This document shows positions 1 through 5,939 of a stretch of 8,111 nt of DNA, one piece after another. The stretch lies in the NCBI GenBank assembly GCA_002506875.1, contig DAYJ01000028.1, forward strand, positions 1 to 8,111, read 5' to 3'. The first letter of the stretch is position 1, and the number at the start of each line of letters is the position of its first letter. The notes under the pieces were generated by a model that was given only the letters and a program-made list of their open reading frames with translations, did not search any database and had not been told where the DNA came from. The translations under genes were made by a program, and so were the position numbers. The DNA comes from Euryarchaeota archaeon UBA40. Its GTDB lineage: Archaea; Thermoplasmatota; Poseidoniia; Poseidoniales; Thalassarchaeaceae.

Positions 1-186
1 ATTTCTGAAACGCCGTTGGGTACTGATTTAGGTCCGATTTCTCCCTTCGATCCAGGCGTCATTGAGGTTGAGGTGCAGTATCCAATACTCCATCCGGTCT
101 CTGGGCAAGTGCCTCATCTTGAAGATGCCCGTCAAAATCATGGTACTGCTGTTCTGAGAAAGCGTAAGGTCAAGGTCCCAGTTTGA
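1..186 (+). CDS. C-terminal fragment of an unrecognised protein
   Basis: Frame 1 is open from the window edge to a TGA at 184-186 and gives 61 residues; the other two forward frames close within the first 30 bases. The fragment is rich in Pro, Val, Gly and acidic residues, with short strand-like stretches such as VIEVEVQYPI. It ends in a basic tail (RKRKVKVPV). No membrane span, cysteine motif or family signature is visible, so I cannot name a function. The stop directly abuts the stop of the convergent cysteine-cluster gene, which matches the style of the other gene junctions here and supports it as a real gene end. Most of the protein lies outside the window. Confidence 0.6.
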   Translation: MSETPLGTDLGPISPFDPGVIEVEVQYPILHPVSGQVPHLEDARQNHGTAVLRKRKVKVPV

Positions 187-645
187 TTAGAGGTTTCGGA
201 ATCCTTGTTCAGCACGTGCATCTGCATTAAGGTGGGCTTGAATCGTTTCTCCATTGATTAGAATGGCATCTGGATGAACTAATCCGGGGCAGATTCCGAT
301 TGTCTTTCTCCATGAGGGATCGTCACGGACATTCTCATACCAGAATGGGAAAGCAGAGCATTGAGCCGGTTTTGCAGCGTGAATATCACAACTTTTGTCG
401 TCTTGTATGTAGATACAAATCCCATCTCCATTCGATTTCAGAACCCAGCGCCCATCATGGGTTTGTCGAGCATCACGCTCCAACCATTCCTGTGTATCCA
501 TCTCATGATGTCCTGCAATTCGATGTGCATCCTCCTTTGAGAGGTAAACTAAGCCATGAGGTTCATCACAGCATCGTCCACAGTTTGGAAGGCATGTGAA
601 GAGAATCCCGTCTTTCCACCATGGCTGGATATGACGCCTCGCCAT
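187..645 (-). CDS. YkgJ-type cysteine-cluster (putative Zn/Fe-S binding) protein
   Basis: A 152-residue protein of the YkgJ/UPF0153 cysteine-cluster type. Near the N-terminus it carries the family's hallmark C-x3-C-x2-CC block (Cys18, Cys22, Cys25, Cys26, in CLPNCGRCC). Further cysteines follow at 77, 86, 96 and 119. The segment from Cys86 to Phe99, C-x9-C-x2-F followed by P, resembles the family's 'C..(R/K)P..C..FP' block. Eight well-placed cysteines suggest one or two metal centres, zinc or an iron-sulphur cluster. The family's biochemical role is not settled and no substrate can be inferred. There is no signal peptide or membrane span, so it is probably cytoplasmic. The length is typical for the family. 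The start ATG at 643-645 has no Shine-Dalgarno sequence just upstream, so the message may be leaderless. It is divergent from the citrate synthase gene and shares the 113-bp region between them. Confidence 0.85.
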   Translation of the reverse strand: MARRHIQPWWKDGILFTCLPNCGRCCDEPHGLVYLSKEDAHRIAGHHEMDTQEWLERDARQTHDGRWVLKSNGDGICIYIQDDKSCDIHAAKPAQCSAFPFWYENVRDDPSWRKTIGICPGLVHPDAILINGETIQAHLNADARAEQGFRNL

Positions 646-664
646 GTTGTTCGGGAATCATATT

Positions 665-679
665 CAGGGTTGAACCCTG
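665..679. repeat. 15-bp palindrome, candidate operator
   Basis: The sequence CAGGGTTGAACCCTG is a perfect inverted repeat of 7-bp arms around one central base. The right half, TTGAACCC (670-677), recurs in inverse orientation as GGGTTCAA at 708-715, a second 8-bp inverted pair with 30 bases between. The arrangement looks like paired binding half-sites for a dimeric regulator on both sides of the A/T-rich core. It could also fold as a small hairpin, but a one-base loop makes that unlikely. Function is inferred from position and symmetry only. Confidence 0.4.
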
Positions 680-745
680 CGTTTCTAAATCCGAAAATAC
701 ATGCAAAGGGTTCAAGTCAGAAATTGACCGGTTACATTTCCACAC

Positions 746-749
746 GGAG
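746..749 (+). promoter_or_regulatory. Ribosome binding site for citrate synthase
   Basis: GGAG lies nine bases before the ATG at 759-761. This supports that codon over the in-frame ATG at 621. Confidence 0.5.
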
Positions 750-758
750 CCAGTAACC

Positions 759-1925
759 ATGTCTGAGGATGAGAAGTCATTGTTTGAAGTGCTTCCATCG
801 CATCTCGATACTGGGCTTCGTGGAATTCCCGTTGGTACCTGTGGAACTTCCTTTGTCGACCCTGTTGATGGAGTTCATTACGCGGGTTATCCGATTTCTG
901 ATCTTGCTGATTTCGACCCTGAGGACATCGTTCACCTATTGTTCAACAAGTCGCTTCCTACTGCCGAGGAGTCTAAGGCGATGAAGCAAAACCTCGCATC
1001 ACGTAGTGTAATCCCCGAAGGTGCCCTCGATTTATTCGAATCGATTGGTGAGGGGCAAGGGCATCCGATGGATTGGCTTAGTATCGGTATCATGGCACTT
1101 GGTCGCGCCGAGGCTGACGATGATATTCTTGAGGATGGGATGAACCTCATTGCTTGGATGCCTGAACTCATGGCTCGTCTCTTCATGAAGCGAGGTGGCC
1201 GCGGCGACATTGCCAGTCCTTCAAATCCATCTTTGGGCATGGTGGGAAATTTCGTTTCGATGCTCGGCATGGAAGGTGATGATGCCCGCCGTGCTGAGCG
1301 TGTCCTGAAGTCATTCCTTGTTCTTCATATGGATCACGGAGGAGGAAACTTGTCTACCTTTGCCGGAAAAGCCGTCGCCTCGGGGCGAGCCTCCCTTTTC
1401 TCCTCCATTGCTTCTGCGATGAATGCTCTCAGCGGCCCTCTTCATGGGCGGGCAAATCAGTCCTGCCTTGAATTCGTTCAGAAGGTGGGGACGTCGGATT
1501 TGAATGAGGTTGAGGCCTTCGTCAGAGCCGAACTTGCTGCCAAGCGTCCAATCTTTGGATTCGGTCACGCAGTCCTTCGTGCGGAGGATCCACGTGCTAC
1601 TGTCCAGATGTCCATCGGCGAAGAGGTCTGTCCAGATGACCCGTTGTTCTCTACAGTGCGTACTCTGCGCGAGGTAGTCCCCCGGGTTCTTGGTGAAAAT
1701 GAACGCATTAGCAATCCGAACGCGAACGTTGACCTTGTCTCAGGAACTCTTCTCTACAATGCAGGTTTCATGAAGCCATCTTACTACACGACTTTCTTCG
1801 GTTGGGCTCGCGTAATCGGTATCACGGCTCAGATTGTCGATGAGCGAAACTCCCGCGGTGGCAAGGGTGTACCAATTTACCGGCCAAAGTATATCGCAAA
1901 AGATCGCACTGTTCGCCGTATCTAA
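759..1925 (+). CDS. gltA: Citrate synthase, eukaryote-like (GGN) type
   Basis: Condenses oxaloacetate with acetyl-CoA to citrate in the cytoplasm, the entry step of the TCA cycle. With the ATG at 759 the protein is 388 residues. The family signature is present as GFGHAVLRAEDPR (267-279). The catalytic triad maps to His229 in GPLHGRAN, His270 in GHAVLR and Asp325 in NVDLVSG, matching His274, His320 and Asp375 of the pig enzyme. The stretch HMDHGGGNLSTF (190-201) has the GGN form seen in mitochondrial enzymes rather than the HEQN form of most bacterial ones. YYTTFFGWAR near the end also follows the mitochondrial pattern, and the substrate-binding RP pair is at 375-376. The protein is shorter than mitochondrial enzymes mainly at the N-terminus. 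An ATG at 621 would add 46 residues with no resemblance to the family and would overlap the divergent gene, so it is rejected. The TAA abuts the stop of the convergent GDPD-like gene. A 2-methylcitrate synthase activity cannot be excluded from sequence. Confidence 0.93.
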   Translation: MSEDEKSLFEVLPSHLDTGLRGIPVGTCGTSFVDPVDGVHYAGYPISDLADFDPEDIVHLLFNKSLPTAEESKAMKQNLASRSVIPEGALDLFESIGEGQGHPMDWLSIGIMALGRAEADDDILEDGMNLIAWMPELMARLFMKRGGRGDIASPSNPSLGMVGNFVSMLGMEGDDARRAERVLKSFLVLHMDHGGGNLSTFAGKAVASGRASLFSSIASAMNALSGPLHGRANQSCLEFVQKVGTSDLNEVEAFVRAELAAKRPIFGFGHAVLRAEDPRATVQMSIGEEVCPDDPLFSTVRTLREVVPRVLGENERISNPNANVDLVSGTLLYNAGFMKPSYYTTFFGWARVIGITAQIVDERNSRGGKGVPIYRPKYIAKDRTVRRI

Positions 1926-3059
1926 TCAGCCCTCTTTGTGGCTTTTACCGGCTCCACGATGTCCGATGAATCGAGGCATTTCCCAAGGAGGTGCCCCTTC
2001 ATCTATTTCGATCGAGTCACATTGTAGGCGACTAGCGAGATGGCTCAGATGCTCTCGTCGTTCTGACATGTCGAGGCCGGACCATGTCGGGTATTCTTTT
2101 GCTTCTGCAAGGAGCGATTCGCTATCCTCTGACGGATTTGTCATCCGTGCCCAGAGTTCTGGACTCAGAGGTTTCGTTCCTGGCTTCATCCAGCGGGTCT
2201 CACCCCTACTCGTCTGTAGGATGGTGGGGTCCATCTCGTCACTGACTGCAGTCATTCCTGCATCGATAATGGTCCGTTCCAAATCGATGGGTGCTGGCCA
2301 TACGTGAATGGGATATCCTTTCCGTTGTCGATTAAGGCGTTTCACAGATGAGGGTGTTAGGCTTACAGGGCGGCCGAGGTGCAGATATTTTGACCATGAA
2401 CGGATATGGTCTGATGCGAGTGGGAGTACAGGTGATCCCGCGCTTCTCCAGCGATTAATCATTCGAGGTACTGTTGATCGAGCGAACGAAGGTAGGGCCA
2501 TTGTTCGACGTAATGGCCCAGGGCCCCAAGGTGGAATAAAGGGGTTAATCGGCGCTGCTGGAATATTGACATCTGCTTTCTGACTTGCTCGCATTGTTGC
2601 AGGGTCAAAGCAGTAGAAAACAGCCGTACGCTCAGGGGCAGGTTCCTTTTCCATAATCTCGCTAACACGCTGCATCATACGAACAATCCAATCGACTCTC
2701 TTTTCAGATGGAAGATATCCTCCTGCAAGTTTCGACTTTGGATGCGGACGCTTAATCTCGATACATGAGAGGGCATTGTCTTCCATCCAAGCTGAACGTA
2801 CTCTAGGATCTTCAATCATGTCCGAGAATAAATCGAATCCTGCGTTCCGTAAATCATCTGAGTGATTCTGTTCGACATAGGGGCGTAGACCTTCGTAGTG
2901 CTCGTCTTTCTCACTACGTTCAATACGGGCGTTATGATGCAGTATGAGTTCTCCATCAATCGACATACGGATGTCATATTCTGCTCCGTCAGCCACTGTC
3001 ATTGCATGGGCAATGGCCTCAATCGAATTCTGCCGAGGTTGGGTCCATCCGTTACTCAT
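1926..3059 (-). CDS. Glycerophosphodiester phosphodiesterase-like protein, apparently circularly permuted
   Basis: A 377-residue GDPD-superfamily TIM barrel. The family hydrolyses glycerophosphodiesters to glycerol 3-phosphate and an alcohol, using a metal ion and two histidines. Blocks seen in order are QNSIEA (10-15, normally ENTxxA), GAEYDI (25-30, metal ligands Glu27 and Asp29), HHNARIER (41-48, catalytic His42), IEIKRP (100-105, metal ligand Glu101), CFDP (150-153) and a late-barrel strand around HVW (252-254) leading to VSDEMDP (272-278). About 85 further residues follow, ending in MPRFIGHRGAGK (361-372). HRG normally opens the protein, yet here His367 lies 11 residues from the C-terminus. 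The start is secure, because TGA sits in frame four codons before the ATG and a GAGGGGG tract precedes it by seven bases. The relocated block has the HRGxGK form of eukaryotic GDE1-type enzymes. No signal peptide or membrane span is seen. It could be active or degenerate, but conservation of all five catalytic residues favours activity. Confidence 0.82.
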   Translation of the reverse strand: MSNGWTQPRQNSIEAIAHAMTVADGAEYDIRMSIDGELILHHNARIERSEKDEHYEGLRPYVEQNHSDDLRNAGFDLFSDMIEDPRVRSAWMEDNALSCIEIKRPHPKSKLAGGYLPSEKRVDWIVRMMQRVSEIMEKEPAPERTAVFYCFDPATMRASQKADVNIPAAPINPFIPPWGPGPLRRTMALPSFARSTVPRMINRWRSAGSPVLPLASDHIRSWSKYLHLGRPVSLTPSSVKRLNRQRKGYPIHVWPAPIDLERTIIDAGMTAVSDEMDPTILQTSRGETRWMKPGTKPLSPELWARMTNPSEDSESLLAEAKEYPTWSGLDMSERREHLSHLASRLQCDSIEIDEGAPPWEMPRFIGHRGAGKSHKEG

Positions 3060-3066
3060 AGTGCCG

Positions 3067-3073
3067 CCCCCTC
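3067..3073 (-). promoter_or_regulatory. Possible ribosome binding site for the GDPD-like gene
   Basis: On the minus strand GAGGGGG ends seven bases before the ATG at 3057-3059. It overlaps the in-frame TGA that closes the frame. It is G-rich rather than a textbook GGAGG, so support is modest. Confidence 0.35.
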
Positions 3074-3101
3074 ATCCTATCTTCCCCCGGTCAAGTCCTT
3101 C

Positions 3102-3118
3102 AATCCGATGAACGGATT
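3102..3118. repeat. Short inverted repeat, possible operator
   Basis: AATCCG and CGGATT are exact reverse complements separated by ATGAA, and pairing does not extend further on either side. The position midway between two diverging genes makes a regulator site plausible. Six-base arms can arise by chance. Confidence 0.25.
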
Positions 3119-3168
3119 CCAATGTGATAAAGCACAATGGTGATATGGCGCGCGATAGATTTGCTGAG

Positions 3169-3174
3169 AAGGAG
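3169..3174 (+). promoter_or_regulatory. Ribosome binding site fixing the TTG start of the transporter
   Basis: AAGGAG lies eight bases before the TTG at 3183-3185. An in-frame TGA at 3165-3167 leaves no other upstream start. Confidence 0.65.
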
Positions 3175-3182
3175 TTGCTACT

Positions 3183-4985
3183 TTGTCCGAAAATTCAGTG
3201 CAGAAAGAAAAGCGGAATGTTGAGAGAGGATTCGCATTCTATGATTGGGGGAAATCCGCTTTTGAGACAAGTGTATCAGTTGCAATTCTTCCCGCTTGGT
3301 TCACTTACCTCTTTCTAGAAGCCAACGGATTGAATGTTCGTATAGGCTCCATTGAGATGACAGGGGATGCAGTATGGTCCTTCGCTGTGTCAGGTGCAGC
3401 CCTACTTGTCGCTTTAGTCAGTCCTTCACTTGGGGTCCTTGCTGATCGTCGTAGGGTCAAGATGTGGTGGTTGCGAATTCTCACATATACCGGTGTAGTT
3501 GGGACTATTCTAATTGCAGCTGCTCCGTTTTTGCCCATCTCAACTCAGTGGCTTTGGATGATGGTATTGTTCGTGATTGCTAATGTGGGCTTGAATGGTG
3601 CAGGCGTGTTCTACAATGCCCTTCTCCCTCATCTGGGAGAACCAGAGGATATGGATCGCATTTCCAATCTTGCTTTTGCTTATGGATACCTTGGAGGAGG
3701 GCTACTATTGGTCTTCCATCTTGGTCTATTGATTGGTACTGGATACGCAGATTGGGCGATGATGTTCGCCATCGCTAGTTCCGGAGTATGGTGGTATGTT
3801 TTCGCACTTCTCACGTTCCGTTGGGTTCCTGAACCTGAGATTTCGAATGAGATGGAGCCTCTAGGTTTCGTGGAATCTACTAAGTTAGGAGTATCGGAAG
3901 TTATCAAGACACTCTCCGAAGTTCGTCGTTTCAAGGTCCTATTCCTCTACATGTTCGCCTATTTCCTCTTCATTGATGGAATTAATAGCGTCACATCTCT
4001 AGCTGGTGTTTTCGGCCCTGCAGTCCTCGGTTTGACGACTCAGGACCTTATCATGACCATCCTTGTTATCCAGTTCGTTGCAGCACCTTGTGCCGTAGGG
4101 TACACGAAACTTGCCGAGGTGTGGTCTACGAAGGCGGCCCTCCAAGTCGCACTAGTCATCGGTACTAGTGTCGTATTCATGGCTCTATCATTCGCACCAT
4201 TACAGTTGGAATCTCATGAGGAATATGATATTCAAGTCACATGGAGTGGGGTGAATGAATCCGATCCAAATGGAGTTTACCAGGTCACATTCAGTCCTTC
4301 TGCTGGCGAGTTTGCTCAGGTCCCCGATCATAGTGAACAGGAACTCGCTAAGCGCTATCTGCATGTCCTTCCTTTGGTTGAGAATAAACAAATCGAAGAT
4401 GTCTACGAATGGGACTGGGATGGTGATTTCCCACGTGTTATCGAGACAACTAACATTACTGCAATCTCGTCATTCTTCACGGAACTTGAAGATTCTCGGT
4501 TCTCTGCCTCTGTAGATGGTGGAGATACGGTATTAGATGGTCGAACGGTGGTAGGTTTAGGTCATCCAACTAGTATTGGAGATGGCCCATTAGATGGAAT
4601 CGCTGTTTTCATGCGTGACAATTTCTGGCAACCATTTGGAATTGATGTGACTATGCAGTTCCTCATCCTTGGATGTATATTCGGTTCAATACAAGGTGGA
4701 TCTCAGGGTCTTGCTCGTAGCCTATTCGGTCAGATGGTGCCCGAATCGAGAAGTGCTGAGTTCTTCGGATTCTTCGGATTCTTTGGCAAGGTGGCAGCTC
4801 TTGTAGGTCCGGTGATGTATGGAGTGCTGGCTGTTGCTTACGATAGTAGAGTGGGCATCGCTTCAATTTCTATTCTGTTTATTTCTGGAACTATCATGCT
4901 CCGCTTCGTTGATGTTGAAGCCGGAATAGAAGCCGCTCAGGCAGAGGACCGTCGAATCCGAGGCCAATCTTCCTCTGAGGAATGA
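3183..4985 (+). CDS. UMF1/Atg22-type major facilitator transporter with extracytoplasmic insert
   Basis: A 600-residue polytopic membrane protein of the UMF1 (Atg22-like) branch of the major facilitator superfamily. Recognisable family blocks are YDWGKSAF (20-27) before span 1, LGVLADRRR (83-91, the MFS loop 2-3 motif), FYNALLP (143-149) and FAYGYLGGG (165-173). EFFGFFGFFGK (526-536) lies at the start of a late span. I count twelve hydrophobic spans, roughly at 28-46, 62-86, 95-118, 122-146, 162-184, 190-214, 251-275, 286-308, 317-338, 486-510, 528-555 and 560-580. Residues 340-484 form a hydrophilic insert between spans 9 and 10, which the topology places outside the membrane. It makes the protein longer than a minimal twelve-span MFS carrier. 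The start is TTG, supported by AAGGAG and a close upstream stop. The substrate is unknown; yeast Atg22 is linked to vacuolar amino acid efflux, but that does not transfer safely. It is divergent from the GDPD-like gene, so a shared regulator is possible. Confidence 0.88.
   Translation: MSENSVQKEKRNVERGFAFYDWGKSAFETSVSVAILPAWFTYLFLEANGLNVRIGSIEMTGDAVWSFAVSGAALLVALVSPSLGVLADRRRVKMWWLRILTYTGVVGTILIAAAPFLPISTQWLWMMVLFVIANVGLNGAGVFYNALLPHLGEPEDMDRISNLAFAYGYLGGGLLLVFHLGLLIGTGYADWAMMFAIASSGVWWYVFALLTFRWVPEPEISNEMEPLGFVESTKLGVSEVIKTLSEVRRFKVLFLYMFAYFLFIDGINSVTSLAGVFGPAVLGLTTQDLIMTILVIQFVAAPCAVGYTKLAEVWSTKAALQVALVIGTSVVFMALSFAPLQLESHEEYDIQVTWSGVNESDPNGVYQVTFSPSAGEFAQVPDHSEQELAKRYLHVLPLVENKQIEDVYEWDWDGDFPRVIETTNITAISSFFTELEDSRFSASVDGGDTVLDGRTVVGLGHPTSIGDGPLDGIAVFMRDNFWQPFGIDVTMQFLILGCIFGSIQGGSQGLARSLFGQMVPESRSAEFFGFFGFFGKVAALVGPVMYGVLAVAYDSRVGIASISILFISGTIMLRFVDVEAGIEAAQAEDRRIRGQSSSEE
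4761..4787 (+). repeat. Three tandem 9-base units encoding Phe-Phe-Gly
   Basis: TTCTTCGGA occurs twice in direct succession and is followed by TTCTTTGGC, giving three FFG triplets at residues 527-535 of the transporter. The first FFG matches a conserved position of the UMF1 family, so this is probably a local amplification or a helix-packing pattern at the start of span 11. It is not a mobile repeat. Confidence 0.7.
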
Positions 4986-4987
4986 AA

Positions 4988-5902
4988 TCATTCGCTTTCG
5001 TCTTCCTTTCTGAGGAATTGATGCGGCCAAGAAAGGTCACATTTGGCTAATGGTGGAGCTTCTAGATGTCGTTGAATATCCTGATTAGCCTCTACTGAAT
5101 TGGAGAATGGGTCATTCAGCCAACCTGAATCATGAATGTAATGAAGGGCAATGAAGCGATGCTCTCCTCTAGAAATCCCGTAAAGCCGCAGGTTTGTTTC
5201 CTCTTTATGATGGGCAAGAGGTCCGTTTCTCCATCGATTCGAATCTTTTTTCCATTCTTGAGATAGAGCCACGTTTTCCCAATCCGCAACATCGAATGGT
5301 AAAAGCCAGCGGTTTGAGGGTGCACTGAATCCACTCTGAAACCGTTGCATCAATCTCCACCATCCGTAGATTAAGGCCGCATAGGAAATCCAACCGATGC
5401 GGGGATCAACTAAGATGTGTAGTGGGAACACGGCGGAACCAAGAAGAACGAGAATCCAAGTATCCCTACCGAAGAGACGGCTAGGCTCAGAAGGGAGGAT
5501 GTTCATCGCATTCCATGCAGGGATTATGGTCATCGCCCAACCTATGATGAATAGCCCCAATGCAGCCATCTGGTCGTCTGAAGTATTGCCTGAGAACACT
5601 AGTGGAACAACGCTAGCAACAAAGAAGAAAAGTGACCATGAACATGGTATGAGGACGCTACGTGCTGGTGGTTTGAATCTCTGCCTCAACCAGCCATTTC
5701 CTCCCTTTGCATAATCAGAAATTGTCCAATTTTCTGAAGGAACGGTTTCCCAAGAAAAGCGATCTGGGACCTCTGATGCTTCAACACCCTCATCGATTTC
5801 GGAACCAATTATCCCATGTTTACGCTGTGGCTTCGAACCTGCGGTACTCGGCCACCAATCTTGGGAACCGAGCAACCATTCTGCATCGGTGACCTCGGCC
5901 AT
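4988..5902 (-). CDS. Unknown four-span membrane protein
   Basis: I do not recognise this 304-residue protein. The N-terminal 80 residues are hydrophilic and tryptophan-rich (EWLLGSQDWWPS near residue 8). Four hydrophobic segments follow at about 82-104, 111-133, 148-165 and 170-186. A soluble C-terminal part of about 115 residues then ends in an acidic tail (KEDESE). With an even number of spans both ends should lie on the same side, probably the cytoplasm. No catalytic or metal-binding motif is evident. I chose the ATG at 5900-5902, 37 bases after the upstream gene. The frame extends to a GTG at 5963-5965, but that would overlap the surface-protein gene and add 21 residues read from its coding end. 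Neither start has a clear Shine-Dalgarno sequence. It follows the surface-protein gene on the same strand and may be cotranscribed, suggesting an envelope role. Its TGA is two bases from the stop of the convergent transporter gene. Confidence 0.75.
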   Translation of the reverse strand: MAEVTDAEWLLGSQDWWPSTAGSKPQRKHGIIGSEIDEGVEASEVPDRFSWETVPSENWTISDYAKGGNGWLRQRFKPPARSVLIPCSWSLFFFVASVVPLVFSGNTSDDQMAALGLFIIGWAMTIIPAWNAMNILPSEPSRLFGRDTWILVLLGSAVFPLHILVDPRIGWISYAALIYGWWRLMQRFQSGFSAPSNRWLLPFDVADWENVALSQEWKKDSNRWRNGPLAHHKEETNLRLYGISRGEHRFIALHYIHDSGWLNDPFSNSVEANQDIQRHLEAPPLAKCDLSWPHQFLRKEDESE

Positions 5903-5939
5903 GGATGCGCTGTAGTGCGGTATGGTATGGGCTCTTCGC

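Larger units (their letters stand above)
646..758. promoter_or_regulatory. Divergent promoter region between the cysteine-cluster and citrate synthase genes
   Basis: These 113 bases separate two diverging start codons and must hold the promoters of both genes. The middle is A/T-rich (TTTCTAAAT at 682-690 and GAAAATAC at 693-700). Either stretch could serve as an archaeal TATA-like element, but neither is a clean match, so I do not assign transcription starts. A palindrome at 665-679 and a related half-site at 708-715 flank this A/T-rich core and are listed separately. Confidence 0.5.
3060..3182. promoter_or_regulatory. Divergent promoter region between the GDPD-like and UMF1 transporter genes
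   Basis: These 123 bases lie between diverging starts and should carry both promoters. GTGATAAAG around 3124-3132 is the best A/T-rich candidate for the transporter promoter, but it is not a clear TATA box. A 6-bp inverted repeat (AATCCG at 3102-3107, CGGATT at 3113-3118, five bases between) lies near the centre and could be an operator. No RNA gene is seen. Confidence 0.45.

Noticed and set aside
184..190. Transcription terminators between convergent genes.
   Set aside because: There is no intergenic space and no T-rich run or hairpin at any of the three junctions.
621..758. Upstream in-frame ATG at 621 as the citrate synthase start.
   Set aside because: It would overlap the divergent gene and add 46 residues with no family similarity. 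The ATG at 759 has GGAG at a good distance.
1929..1970. GHRGAGKS at the C-terminus of the GDPD-like protein matches the Walker A pattern GxxxxGK(S/T).
   Set aside because: Only four residues follow the motif before the stop, so no nucleotide-binding domain can exist. The same residues fit the GDPD opening block, and the rest of the GDPD motifs are present in the protein.
1834..2307. A 157-codon open frame on the + strand opposite the GDPD-like gene and overlapping the end of citrate synthase.
   Set aside because: It overlaps two well-supported genes, its product is Ser/Arg-rich with no motif, and it has the look of an antisense shadow.
3060..3182. A possible frameshifted N-terminal HRG block upstream of the GDPD-like gene (FIGLKDL appears in another frame).
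   Set aside because: The resemblance is limited to FIG; there is no HRG, and that frame closes with TAG. It does not explain away the C-terminal HRG block.
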